A program made the translations under genes and the position numbers. From a virus, in IMG/VR virus record IMGVR_UViG_3300020172_006270, positions 62,001 to 126,000 of that record: DNA of 64,000 nucleotides; one strand, written 5' to 3'. This document shows, piece by piece, positions 55,588-64,000 of this stretch. Numbering within the stretch: the first letter of the stretch is position 1; each line of letters opens with the position of its first letter. The notes under the pieces were generated by a model. The model ran no database searches and had not been told where the DNA came from. It saw only the letters and a list, made by a program, of their open reading frames with translations.

Positions 55588-57954
55588 TTAGAAGGCATCT
55601 GCGTTCTCTGTGAAGCTACCTGTTCTGTGAATCGAGAACTCGATGAAGATGAATTCAGCGGCTCTCGTTGGCTGAACGCCAATCTGCGCACGGAACTCAT
55701 TACGGTCGATTACATCAGGAGTGTTCAATTCAGCATCGGCCTTGATGATGAAGTCGGTAACGCCCCGACCCACCTGAACCTCACGCAAAATCTGCGAAGC
55801 AATGCTTACAAACTTGCGCTGGAACGTCTCGTCGTTTGGATCGAATAGAAGCTGACGGCTCGCAGAGCGGATTCGCTTCTCTAGGTAGAACATCAATCGA
55901 CGCACGTTTACACGGTCCAAAGCTGTTGGGCGGCGTTGCAGAGTCTTTTGACCCCAAACCAAGAAGCCGTCAACATCATTGAAGTGAACGATTGGGTTGA
56001 TGCAGTTACGATTTCCATACATCAAGTCACGCTCGGCAAGCGTCGGACGGTTGTAAACGTCGGTGATCGCCGGAACGATACCACGAGTCATACCAGCCGG
56101 AGCAAACCAAGGAGCAGACAAGAAATCGCTTCGAGCGATAACTGCCATGATTGAGCCGCTAGGTGGAACCCAAACGTCAACCCGGTTGAAATTGTCACGA
56201 ATCTTAACCCAAGGCCAGTACAATGCACCGAAGTCCGAGTCAAAACGTGTGAGGTTCAATGGGTGAGTACCGTTCTGCCACGCTACGATTTCACCAACCG
56301 TTAGACCGAATGGAGGATCAATGATCGCCAAGCAGTCCATACGGGTGTTCTGGCAGAAGTCCAACAGGGCTGTTACTACGCTGGTGCTGGAGTGACCAGG
56401 AACAGCGATGAGGTCGATGTCGATCTGCTCTGGCTCGGACATCGTGTAGATGCCGGTGTAGCCGATCTGACTTCCGATAATCAAAGCGTCCTGTGCGTCT
56501 GGGTCAGCCGGAATACCGTCTGATCCACCAGACAAGCTGTAAGTACCGTCCAAAGGACCAGCACCTTCAGCAGTGTTGTCACTGATTCGGATGAAATCCG
56601 AAACCAGAGCCATGTAGGTTTCAACATAGAACCGACTTGTCTGGTTCTTTGTCAAGTTGCCCCATGCTTCTACCGATACGCCGTTATTGAAGACTTCGAT
56701 AACGAAGTGGTCTTCACGAACGTCGTTTGTAATTCTGATCTGTGTCTGATTGCCTTCGATACCAGGGCTGTCAGCATTGACGGTGAATGCGATGCTGCCG
56801 GTGTTGTTAGAGGCACCAGTTACAATACCGTAAGATGCAGTGCTACCACCAGTTATACCCTCTGGGCTATCGCCAGCGTGCGTCACTGTGTCTAATCCGA
56901 ACACAAGTTCTGCTGTGCTATCTGGCTTAATGCGAAGACGAGCATCATTTCCAGTGTGGTTAGTGTTAAACTGTACGTTGTTTCCAACAGCCACAGCCGT
57001 CCACCCACCTGGAAGCGTTCCACCGTTTTCAACCTTTTCAGCATTGATTGCGATGATAACATCAGCGATGACATTAGATGTGCCTTCGAGAGCCGACAAG
57101 TCAATTGTTTGAACAATACCGTCGATCAACACATTATCTGTGCCGTCTACGACGATCTGTAGATTCAAGCCTGTTAAGCCTGTGAAGTCAAAAACACCAG
57201 GAGTCTGATATGCCACGTTCGGATACATGCCCATTGAGCCAGTAACCGATGCTTGAGTCATACCCGTGCCAAGGCCAGTTGGGTTTCCACCGATAACTGT
57301 ATTGCCATAAATGGAACTCTGTACAGAAACCAATTCCAGCGAAGCGTCAGGACCATATGCCCAAGTGGTTTTAACACCAATTGAACCGATTCCTGTCTTG
57401 TAGAATTGAATGCCGTCGTTTTCAAAGTCAAGCTGTGCGTTCAAGTCATCAACGACTTCTTGAACTAGGTAAGTTCCTTCCAAGACAACCAGTGTCTTAG
57501 CGGACAGATTACCATTCAGTCTCCAGCGGAAGAACGAGTCTGCGTCGAACGTGTAATATCCGTTACTTCCTGGTCCTGTGTAAGCTGATTCAATCTTTAC
57601 CAATGTGCCAGCAGCAGGTACATCAACCGTAGCGGATAATGCCTGTTCATCACTGACCGGATCGGTATCCGCAACTCGAACGACGAATAGCTCATTAGCA
57701 ACAAGCAAATACTGCTCGGCTGCATAAATGAGGAACGGATCGCCAACGTCCGGGTGTGGATTGCCAAATGTAACGTGCAATTGACGGTTCGTCGCAATAA
57801 GAGTCGGCAGATTGACTGGACCCTTGGAAGCGAAGCCGACCAAGCCCGCACGGTGGAAGGACTGGTCAGGAGCAATGTAGCTCAAGTCTTTCTCAGTGAT
57901 TCTAACACTTGGGCTAATGGTGTTAGAAGGCGGGAACCCCTGTAGAATCGCCAT
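55588..57954 (-). CDS. Contractile tail sheath protein (gp18 family)
   Basis: 788 residues. The start (SPSVRITEKDLSYIAPDQSFHRAGLVGFASKGPVNLPTL) and the C-terminal region (WGQKTLQRRPTALDRVNVRRLMFYLEKRI...) are the conserved inner domains of T4-type sheath proteins; the middle 350 residues form the variable outer domains with beta-rich repeats. Its contraction drives DNA injection. Confidence 0.95.
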   Translation of the reverse strand: MAILQGFPPSNTISPSVRITEKDLSYIAPDQSFHRAGLVGFASKGPVNLPTLIATNRQLHVTFGNPHPDVGDPFLIYAAEQYLLVANELFVVRVADTDPVSDEQALSATVDVPAAGTLVKIESAYTGPGSNGYYTFDADSFFRWRLNGNLSAKTLVVLEGTYLVQEVVDDLNAQLDFENDGIQFYKTGIGSIGVKTTWAYGPDASLELVSVQSSIYGNTVIGGNPTGLGTGMTQASVTGSMGMYPNVAYQTPGVFDFTGLTGLNLQIVVDGTDNVLIDGIVQTIDLSALEGTSNVIADVIIAINAEKVENGGTLPGGWTAVAVGNNVQFNTNHTGNDARLRIKPDSTAELVFGLDTVTHAGDSPEGITGGSTASYGIVTGASNNTGSIAFTVNADSPGIEGNQTQIRITNDVREDHFVIEVFNNGVSVEAWGNLTKNQTSRFYVETYMALVSDFIRISDNTAEGAGPLDGTYSLSGGSDGIPADPDAQDALIIGSQIGYTGIYTMSEPEQIDIDLIAVPGHSSTSVVTALLDFCQNTRMDCLAIIDPPFGLTVGEIVAWQNGTHPLNLTRFDSDFGALYWPWVKIRDNFNRVDVWVPPSGSIMAVIARSDFLSAPWFAPAGMTRGIVPAITDVYNRPTLAERDLMYGNRNCINPIVHFNDVDGFLVWGQKTLQRRPTALDRVNVRRLMFYLEKRIRSASRQLLFDPNDETFQRKFVSIASQILREVQVGRGVTDFIIKADAELNTPDVIDRNEFRAQIGVQPTRAAEFIFIEFSIHRTGSFTENADAF

Positions 57955-57958
57955 AGTC

Positions 57959-58180
57959 TTATTCTCCCTTTCTTAACTTGTTTGGTATGTGCCTTGTGGA
58001 AATCAATCCATCCTTTTCTGCTCTATCTATGTATTCAGTTGCTCTTTCATCTTCGAGAAGATAAATATTTTTTCCGCAACCTATTCCTGGCACATTCAGT
58101 ACCGTGAAAGAGCGTGGGGCCGTCCTCGACCTTATGACTAATTGAACCGGAAATTTCTGTTTGTTTTTGATTTCTAGCAT
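57959..58180 (-). CDS. Small conserved tail-region protein (73 aa)
   Basis: KFPVQLVIRSRTAPRSFTVLNVPGIGCGKNIYLLEDE is a compact beta fold; small proteins of this sort lie beside sheath genes in T4-like phages. It overlaps the gp15-like gene by seven bases. Role unknown. Confidence 0.65.
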   Translation of the reverse strand: MLEIKNKQKFPVQLVIRSRTAPRSFTVLNVPGIGCGKNIYLLEDERATEYIDRAEKDGLISTRHIPNKLRKGE

Positions 58181-59175
58181 TCTAATTCCTTGACAGATTC
58201 TTCTATTCTCGCCATAACCTCAGTTATTTCTTCCTCGGTCATACCGTCAACAAAGTCAATCTTCATTTTTAGGACTGCCTTCTTGCGTTCAATCGGTTGA
58301 GGTATATAGGTCTGAGCCGTCATATTAAATTCGTATTTAATTACTCGAATTGCTTGATCGCCCGGTTCAACTTCCAGGTTATTAGCAATAGAGTCCAGCT
58401 TGACCATGACCTCCCAAGGGACACCTGTTACTCGTATGTATGCCGCATGGCTGAATTTTGTTAGAATTTGTTCCACTATCTGATTCATATCTTCACGGTA
58501 CATGGTCCATGCCGTGATTGAATAACCAATATTTACTGGAACGCCTCTTGCCAAACCGAATACTGTGTCTTTGTTATATTTTTCGCTAATCGCTAAACCT
58601 GGACGGTCATTGCTGCCGTTGCGAAATAGATTGATTGCTTTGTGGTATGTATAGCGATCAAGATCATAATCAATTTGAGTTTGTGTTAATGCCAGCAACG
58701 GCAACTTGAGTCGATCAACAACCAACGTCTCGTCTTTGTGAACATTATCTTGAACAATCGCAGCAACCGCTTTCTCTGGCGGTCCCAACATCACCGGAAT
58801 GGGCCAAGCCTTGCCATCCTCGTCAATGACAACAATGTTGTTAAACATATCCAACATGGCTTCATCTGTACCACGAATTGATTTAGAATAACGATAGAGG
58901 ACATTCCGCTCAGGATTCTCCAGGTCGTTAATAATGAAACCACGCTGCATCGGGTCGCAGTCAACTCTGGCCCCGAAGCCGGTCTTTTTCATTGTTTCGT
59001 CTTTGAGGAAATTCAAACTGTCGTCATTGATTCCTCTTCGATTGTCTGCGTCTCGTTCTGGGTCTTTACCACAGTACGGAGGAGAAGGATCGAGATTTAC
59101 GTCCGCAGGAATTCCTGGAACAGCGCAATTGTCCAGATTTCTTTGCTGATGATTTGGGTTATTGGTGCTGCTCAT
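58174..59175 (-). CDS. Tail terminator/sheath stabiliser, gp15-like
   Basis: 333 residues. INIGYSITAWTMYREDMNQIVEQILTKFS matches T4 gp15 (Y-E-D-D-M-x-Q-I-V-E-Q-I-L), preceded by LPLLALTQTQIDYDLDR as in gp15's LPRINL-type stretch. gp15 caps the tail and joins it to the head. It has an extra 100-residue N-terminal part. Confidence 0.78.
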   Translation of the reverse strand: MSSTNNPNHQQRNLDNCAVPGIPADVNLDPSPPYCGKDPERDADNRRGINDDSLNFLKDETMKKTGFGARVDCDPMQRGFIINDLENPERNVLYRYSKSIRGTDEAMLDMFNNIVVIDEDGKAWPIPVMLGPPEKAVAAIVQDNVHKDETLVVDRLKLPLLALTQTQIDYDLDRYTYHKAINLFRNGSNDRPGLAISEKYNKDTVFGLARGVPVNIGYSITAWTMYREDMNQIVEQILTKFSHAAYIRVTGVPWEVMVKLDSIANNLEVEPGDQAIRVIKYEFNMTAQTYIPQPIERKKAVLKMKIDFVDGMTEEEITEVMARIEESVKELEC

Positions 59176-59214
59176 TGTTTCTCCTACAATTAGGTATTCA
59201 GGTGAAAGTCAAAT

Positions 59215-60063
59215 ATGAATAAGCTCGAAATCAAATATCGGTCTTGGTACAAGGGCATTCCTCCTCGACCAATCAAACTTCAAATTCCTGGCTGGGCTGG
59301 CGAGCCTAACGATCATACTACTGGCGACAAACCGCAGCCGTGGCATTGTCCACCATTTGTTGATGGTGCCACTTATGGGTTGGAACTCTGCTACCCATTT
59401 GAAACAGAGTGTCGAGTTAGTATGGTTAATGACCAAGTTGTATTTGACGGTGATTTCACTGAAGAACAAAAAGAATGCACTGATGTTTCTTTGCCGCCTT
59501 TCATGTGCTTTGCACCCGGACACTTTGGTATGACTTCGGCTCTCGATATTAAAGTGCCAACAGGATACGTTCTCAGAACAGAATGTCACCCAAGGTACTA
59601 CACTGATACCACATACACAGTTCCTTGTTGCTTGCCGGGCCATATTCAGACCGAATGGTGGCCCAAAATCTTCTTTGTGGTATTCAAAAATCCAATGCCA
59701 GGGCAAACTCTAATCTTTAGGAAGGGCGAGCCATATGGACAGGCTCTCGTGCTTCCCAAGAAAGTCAGCTATGACATTAAAGAAATGACTATTGCTGAAG
59801 CAACCCAGCGTGTAACAACTGATGACAAGCTAGGTAAATATTGCAAGAGATTTGTCAAAAATGATTGGTATGACCATTTGGGCCATAATTTCGATGACAA
59901 ATACAAGGTGCTAAGTGCTGTTTTCAATAAAAATGGCGCAAAAGGCGTTCAAGAGTTTATTGATGCCGTGGCAAACAAAATTGAAAACAAAAAGAAATTC
60001 CGTGGCAAATTGGTCATGAAGAGGAAAGATGAAGGCATTCAAGATAAAGAAGAGAAGTCATAG
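59215..60063 (+). CDS. DUF6065-like phage protein
   Basis: 282 residues. RPIKLQIPGWAGEPNDH, PWHCPPFVDGATYGLEL and MTSALDIKVPTGYVLRTECHPR are conserved in T4-like cyanophage proteins of unknown role. Divergent from the gp15-like gene. Confidence 0.75.
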   Translation: MNKLEIKYRSWYKGIPPRPIKLQIPGWAGEPNDHTTGDKPQPWHCPPFVDGATYGLELCYPFETECRVSMVNDQVVFDGDFTEEQKECTDVSLPPFMCFAPGHFGMTSALDIKVPTGYVLRTECHPRYYTDTTYTVPCCLPGHIQTEWWPKIFFVVFKNPMPGQTLIFRKGEPYGQALVLPKKVSYDIKEMTIAEATQRVTTDDKLGKYCKRFVKNDWYDHLGHNFDDKYKVLSAVFNKNGAKGVQEFIDAVANKIENKKKFRGKLVMKRKDEGIQDKEEKS

Positions 60064-60358
60064 GCAACCAGTGTTTATCATTGGCCCGCCTATAACTTCT
60101 TTCTCGAAACCTAAATTACCACAAATGTTCTTTGGTCGTGTTCACCAACCAGCTTTGTTCAAACCTCAGCCTACTTTTGAGGTTATTGAGGTTGACCCGG
60201 TTGACCCGGTTGACCCGGTGGTTGAGCCTGCGTCTGTCCTGGACCTGGAGAAGCCTGAGCTTGCGGCGATGCTGGACTTTGTTGCGGGGAACCTCCAGGC
60301 TGGATTCCAGCGGCTTTCTGGAATTGTTGAAACGCCTGCTGAATTTTCGGGTCTTTAA
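60029..60358 (+). CDS. Possible basic protein, overlaps opposite-strand gene
   Basis: 109 residues from an ATG with GAGG four bases upstream. The first 45 residues (KIKKRSHRQPVFIIGPPITSF...) look protein-like; the last 58 lie opposite the coding sequence of 60183-60602, where the plus-strand text is largely VDP repeats. The true length is uncertain. Confidence 0.45.
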   Translation: MKAFKIKKRSHRQPVFIIGPPITSFSKPKLPQMFFGRVHQPALFKPQPTFEVIEVDPVDPVDPVVEPASVLDLEKPELAAMLDFVAGNLQAGFQRLSGIVETPAEFSGL

Positions 60359-60602
60359 TGCCGGAGATTGTCTGGAACGCCTGAGCAACTTTAGGGTCAG
60401 ACATTGGATTTGGTGGTACAGGCGGGGAAGTTTGCCCACCCTGTATTGGTGCAGCCGGTGCATTGGGCTGACCTGGGGCCGGTTGGCCAGGAGCAGCACC
60501 AGGAGCCGGAGCGCCAGGAGCCGCACCTGGGGCTGGTGGCTGACCAGGAACCGGAGCGGCTTCCTTCAACATTTTCTGATAGAACTGATAAAACGATTGC
60601 AT
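60183..60602 (-). CDS. Pro/Gln/Ala-rich protein with capsid-targeting N-terminus
   Basis: 139 residues from MQSFYQFYQKMLKEAAPVPG: targeting-type start and L-K-E before Ala as likely cleavage site. The rest is low-complexity Pro/Ala/Gln with one short helical region (SDPKVAQAFQTISGIKD). GTTGACCCG repeats three times at its 3' end. Confidence 0.65.
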   Translation of the reverse strand: MQSFYQFYQKMLKEAAPVPGQPPAPGAAPGAPAPGAAPGQPAPGQPNAPAAPIQGGQTSPPVPPNPMSDPKVAQAFQTISGIKDPKIQQAFQQFQKAAGIQPGGSPQQSPASPQAQASPGPGQTQAQPPGQPGQPGQPQ

Positions 60603-60616
60603 TGTGGTGTCCTCGA

Positions 60617-61159
60617 TTAAACGATTTTGATTTTCAAATCTGGTTGTTTTTGTGTAACTTTGCCTTCGCCTGTTACCACGTCTTCCTGGAATCGTTGGCA
60701 AATCAGTTCAATACGGAGTGCGCCCCATAGTTTGAACTCGCCCAGGTTTCTTTGAACAATGACCCAATTTTCTCTAAGGTGTGGGGTAAACAGCCTTGAT
60801 CCAATTTTGGGTGGATGCCCGACGCTCTGTAGTACAGATCGGTAGTTAAGCTCGAATTTCATTTCGTCGGGGGCATCAATGCCAAACTGATTGACTAGGT
60901 TTTGTGAAGGAATTGGCTCGTAGTTGCACCATAATTGAACAGGGTTGTTTGAAAACAATTTACCACGAGCTTCCAAATACACCGGATCAATCATGTTAGG
61001 GGTGATAACCACTTCATAGTAGTAAAGCGGCGATCCACCCCGTAAGATCGCTTCTTGATCCCACAGATTGAAAAGATCGTGCGTTCGATCATTTGGATCA
61101 AACATTTGCACGCTTCCACGCAATTGATACGGTGTCCCGTCTAAGTTCTTCAGTCCCAT
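60617..61159 (-). CDS. Hypothetical structural-region protein (180 aa)
   Basis: Begins MGLKNLDGTPYQLRGSVQMFDPND, a pattern shared with the gene at 61719 (L-R-N-K-D-G-T-x-Y-x-L). Beta-rich with YYYEVVITPNMIDP. TATATAAGG precedes the start. Virion role inferred from position. Confidence 0.6.
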   Translation of the reverse strand: MGLKNLDGTPYQLRGSVQMFDPNDRTHDLFNLWDQEAILRGGSPLYYYEVVITPNMIDPVYLEARGKLFSNNPVQLWCNYEPIPSQNLVNQFGIDAPDEMKFELNYRSVLQSVGHPPKIGSRLFTPHLRENWVIVQRNLGEFKLWGALRIELICQRFQEDVVTGEGKVTQKQPDLKIKIV

Positions 61160-61181
61160 ACCTTATATAGAACCATCAAAA

Positions 61182-61210
61182 GAAAAAGCTCGCCCCTTTC
61201 GGGACGAGCC
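61182..61210 (-). terminator. Intrinsic terminator
   Basis: GCTCGTCCC-GAAA-GGGGCGAGC followed by T5 on the minus strand. Confidence 0.88.
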
Positions 61211-61240
61211 ATTCAATAGTCAAAATGTCAAAGCTGAAAA

Positions 61241-61672
61241 TCAATTAAGTGTAAAGCGTGGGGATATTGCGATCTCGCCACCGCCTGCTGGCAAAGTGTA
61301 CGGAGCCGTGGAAAATCTTTCCACCCACAATAATCTAGGTGTAGCTTCAATTGTAGTAACGTAGTAACCGTAAATGGTCACACCTGTTGTAAATGAAAAA
61401 GTATGTTCGCTGTATACTGCGGAGTTTACACCGAGCGAAGAAGTCGTTGTCCAACCGCTTCCTAGCATTGTATAAGGAGCGTAACCAGTTGGTGCCGTTG
61501 CCTCAGTAATATTTGCTGCCAAATCGGTTGTTTTACCGGGCGTCAAATTATTTGTGAAAAGGCGAAGCAGGCGTTGACCACCCGAAGGGGCAGCACCGCC
61601 ATCTTGTCCAATCATGTTTACAATGTATTGAAGCATGAGAACATCGGACATATTTGGAACCACTAGCGACAT
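61241..61672 (-). CDS. Phage virion-like beta protein (143 aa)
   Basis: MSLVVPNMSDVLMLQYI then RLLRLFTNNLTPGKTTDLAANITEATAPTGYAPYTM is a pattern common to small phage structural proteins annotated around tail genes. Beta-strand rich with conserved GYYV. Specific role unknown. Confidence 0.65.
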   Translation of the reverse strand: MSLVVPNMSDVLMLQYIVNMIGQDGGAAPSGGQRLLRLFTNNLTPGKTTDLAANITEATAPTGYAPYTMLGSGWTTTSSLGVNSAVYSEHTFSFTTGVTIYGYYVTTIEATPRLLWVERFSTAPYTLPAGGGEIAISPRFTLN

Positions 61673-61718
61673 AATTCATTCTTCCTTTTTTCTAATCACC
61701 AATCGACGTATATAGTGC

Positions 61719-62345
61719 ATGACACTACGCAATAAAGATGGCACTGTATATAAGCTCGCTGGACCAAATCCGGTTATGAAGACCCAAGAAATATGGGAAG
61801 GCTTCAAAGTCCATAATATGCAGTGGGATGGCGAAACCGCCAAAGACACTAATCAAGTTACCCCTTTAGCATCCGATTTTGATGTTCGGGATACCTTTTT
61901 GTCTGCATTAGACAAAGCTAAGGCCGATATTAAGGTGTCTGAGGCTAAGACAGAATCCACTCCTCAACCTCAAATTGAAAGAAAGCCTGTCGTTCAGCCC
62001 GATCTACAAAGAGAAGAACTCAGAGCATCTACAGACAGCGGAATTGAAAAGACGTTTATTCACTGTCTACCTGCCGTTCTAAGAACCAGAAAAGATTCTC
62101 TTTATGGTGATTCGTACACCACTGTCCAATATGGAAGGCCAACTTCTTTTGAAGGAGTGATTCTTAATCAGCAAGATTTGTTCATTGAAGTTTGGACTGA
62201 CACCGATGCAATCAACGCTGGGTCGATCCTCTTTCCGAAGCAAGGTTACAAACGATGGTGGCGAGTCCAGGGAAAAGAGCAAAAAGGAGGGGGCTGGGTC
62301 TTATCGGCAACGCCTTCAGATCACCAGCCCTCTTTCGATCTATGA
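61719..62345 (+). CDS. Phage protein (208 aa), structural region
   Basis: LRNKDGTVYKLAGPNPVMKTQEIWEGFKVHN is a conserved N-terminal module also seen in part at 60617. The C-terminal domain (HCLPAVLRTRKDSLYGD...WWRVQGKE) looks like a small barrel. Its 3' end overlaps the convergent gene by six bases. Confidence 0.65.
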   Translation: MTLRNKDGTVYKLAGPNPVMKTQEIWEGFKVHNMQWDGETAKDTNQVTPLASDFDVRDTFLSALDKAKADIKVSEAKTESTPQPQIERKPVVQPDLQREELRASTDSGIEKTFIHCLPAVLRTRKDSLYGDSYTTVQYGRPTSFEGVILNQQDLFIEVWTDTDAINAGSILFPKQGYKRWWRVQGKEQKGGGWVLSATPSDHQPSFDL

Positions 62346-62609
62346 CTTTCCTGGCGGTACGATCCGTGCAACCAGTCCTGCCTTTTGAAGTTGTTCTCTA
62401 TGGTCGTTGACAGCTTTCAAATAAGCCATCTCGTAAATGTCACCGACCATTTTCAAAAATGCAGTAAGGTCGTTCTCTGTAAGGAGGGTGACTCCCATTC
62501 TTTCAATTATCTGCTCATTCTGTGCGTATCTTTCTTGCAATACTTCAAACATTGTCTTCTTTAAGTAATGCCCACGGGGGTTACTCATGTAATCCATCCA
62601 ACTTGCCAT
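62340..62609 (-). CDS. Hypothetical protein (89 aa)
   Basis: Helical protein (MASWMDYMSNPRGHYLKK...) immediately downstream of the 461-aa gene with a one-base overlap. Unknown. Confidence 0.6.
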   Translation of the reverse strand: MASWMDYMSNPRGHYLKKTMFEVLQERYAQNEQIIERMGVTLLTENDLTAFLKMVGDIYEMAYLKAVNDHREQLQKAGLVARIVPPGKS

Positions 62610-64000
62610 TAGGCTTCTCCCCTTATTGATTTTTCAAGATTAGCAACAGCCGAAGCATATTCGTGCGGTTGGTATTTGTCCTTGTTTGTATGGAAGTGAT
62701 TGAGTAACTTCTTCTTCTGTTCTATCAAAGCTGGCGAGTGAGTTCCCAAATAATGTGGGTGGTGAGCAACACCAAGCCAATTCTTTTTAGCAAATAACTC
62801 ACTGACGCTTTCTGTAGGCGCAGGCACTTGCTGTCCGGCTGGTGCCGTAGCCGGGGCTGGTGCTGGTGCTGCTGTAGCTGTAGCCGCTGCCGGTGTAGGA
62901 GCAGGAGCTACCGGATTTGCTTCTGGCGCAGCGGTTTGTCCCAGCTTTCGTTTGGCAATAGTATCCCTCAAACGAGTGCCTTGAGCTTTTGTATCTACAT
63001 CTGCCGTTGGCTTTGTCGGAGGCGTAATTTCTCTAGCCGCTTGTGATGCCGCTGGTGCTGGCAAATTAAAGCGTCGATTGATTTCAGCCTGAACTCGATC
63101 CATTACATTGGTGTTGTCCTTACCGACAATTTTTTTGGATACAAGTTCTTGTATAAAGTTGCCATATTTTGCGCCCCGCTTTGCCAGCAAGTTGAATTTC
63201 ATTTCATCTTTTTCTTCAAAATCAGCTTCTTCCATATTGTCGAATGCCAATTGCAAGTAATGCAAAGCACTCTTTAACTCTTTGTCTGATTCTTGACCGT
63301 TATCAACGGGACGAATTTTTCCAGGATCGCCTGATCCAACTTCGATTGCTTGTTTTACCAAGGGGTGATTTTGGAACGCAGACATCAATTGTTCGGATGT
63401 TCTAAGTCCATCTTCATCAATCCAACCCTTAACTAACCTCTCTGCGGTTTCTTTGGCCTCTTCTTGCGACATTCCGGTGTTTCTATACAGAGTGCCAAGT
63501 GTGTTGCCTAAGAATAACTTGAAGTCAATTTGCGAGTTGATGCCATCACGAATCATTTTAATGATGTGAACACCAGTTTCATGATTGCTTAGTTCTTTTG
63601 CTGTATGAGTAAGTTCATCGGCCTTTGCTGCATCTTGTTGCATTTTCAGTATGGCGTCACGCATAACGGAAATGTTGTATGGAGTTTGCAACCCACTTGT
63701 GTCCCACGCCCGTTCGCCTTTGCCACGCTTTTTTTTGCCAATACCGCCGCCAGATTTAACTCGACTCATTAGATCGTCTTCAATGTTGGCATCTCCACCA
63801 TCACTAAAGCTGACTGTGTGAGCATCCTCTCCACCACCTAGCATTCTCATGCGACGACTGCCACCACCTTTGCCTTGGTCTTTTTGCATGAGGTTTGATA
63901 ATTTACCTTTCGCAAACTTCCTGCGACCCTCTGGCGTGAGTAGCTCAGGGTCGTCCATAGATTGAATCATTTTTGAATAGATGTATGAGTGCAATCCTTC
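62609..64000 (-). CDS. Large helical protein with Ala/Pro-rich linker, 5' part outside window
   Basis: The frame is open to the right edge; the first internal start-like codon is TTG at 63994, so the true start is probably outside. Seen: Gly/Lys-rich patches, a helical middle (NMEEADFEEKDEMKFNLLAKRGAKYGNF), an Ala/Pro-rich linker (about 340-400) and a C-terminal helical hairpin. May be a scaffold or head-associated protein; not proven. Confidence 0.65.
   Translation of the reverse strand, partial: EGLHSYIYSKMIQSMDDPELLTPEGRRKFAKGKLSNLMQKDQGKGGGSRRMRMLGGGEDAHTVSFSDGGDANIEDDLMSRVKSGGGIGKKKRGKGERAWDTSGLQTPYNISVMRDAILKMQQDAAKADELTHTAKELSNHETGVHIIKMIRDGINSQIDFKLFLGNTLGTLYRNTGMSQEEAKETAERLVKGWIDEDGLRTSEQLMSAFQNHPLVKQAIEVGSGDPGKIRPVDNGQESDKELKSALHYLQLAFDNMEEADFEEKDEMKFNLLAKRGAKYGNFIQELVSKKIVGKDNTNVMDRVQAEINRRFNLPAPAASQAAREITPPTKPTADVDTKAQGTRLRDTIAKRKLGQTAAPEANPVAPAPTPAAATATAAPAPAPATAPAGQQVPAPTESVSELFAKKNWLGVAHHPHYLGTHSPALIEQKKKLLNHFHTNKDKYQPHEYASAVANLEKSIRGEA

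Overview
The window is a segment of a large, tailed, contractile (myovirus-type) bacteriophage genome. A sheath protein (55588-57954), three gp19-type tube proteins (53505-55546), a gp15-like tail terminator (58174-59175), a T4-type baseplate protein (47483-48667), a gp55-like late sigma factor with a gp33-like partner (52599-53508) and a split gp47/gp46 nuclease-ATPase pair (25042-29458) place it in the broad T4-like/jumbo-phage world. Coding is dense, genes often overlap by a few bases, and base composition is moderate. The host cannot be named from the sequence.

Layout. 1-24 kb is almost entirely minus strand and holds an unusual translation and RNA block: an editing-domain-less threonyl-tRNA synthetase, an RNase P RNA gene with its own promoters, 17 recognisable tRNA genes plus one tRNA-like element, a full EF-Tu gene, a free-standing RNA carrying the 23S rRNA GTPase-associated centre, and a second structured RNA of unknown type with promoter and terminator. 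Between these lie membrane and envelope genes (a MscL channel; a DUF350 / YgiB-like lipoprotein / glutathionylspermidine-synthase-like cassette), an RlaP-like nucleotidyltransferase, sugar and methyl transferases and many small unknown proteins. 24-36.5 kb is plus strand: gp47/gp46, a B12-dependent ribonucleotide reductase, CTP synthase, a glutaminase-only amidotransferase and a Holliday-resolvase-like nuclease. 36.5-46 kb is minus strand: an ADP-ribosyltransferase-like/HD fusion, a MoxR ATPase with its VWA/metallopeptidase partner, and a ParB-like protein. 46-64 kb holds structural genes, the late-transcription genes and unknown proteins on both strands.

How it may work together (inference). 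The phage seems to bring its own parts for several steps of translation: tRNAs for leucine, serine, tyrosine and phenylalanine, the RNA that trims tRNA 5' ends, a charging enzyme, the factor that delivers tRNA to the ribosome, and an RNA copy of the ribosomal site where that factor works. The EF-Tu switch I sequence is changed exactly where the anti-phage Lit protease cuts host EF-Tu. A repeated host-like promoter type (T[T/G]TACA, 17 bases, TGG-TANAAT) drives several of these units. Five small proteins carry a T4-style capsid-targeting N-terminus, so they may be packed into the head.
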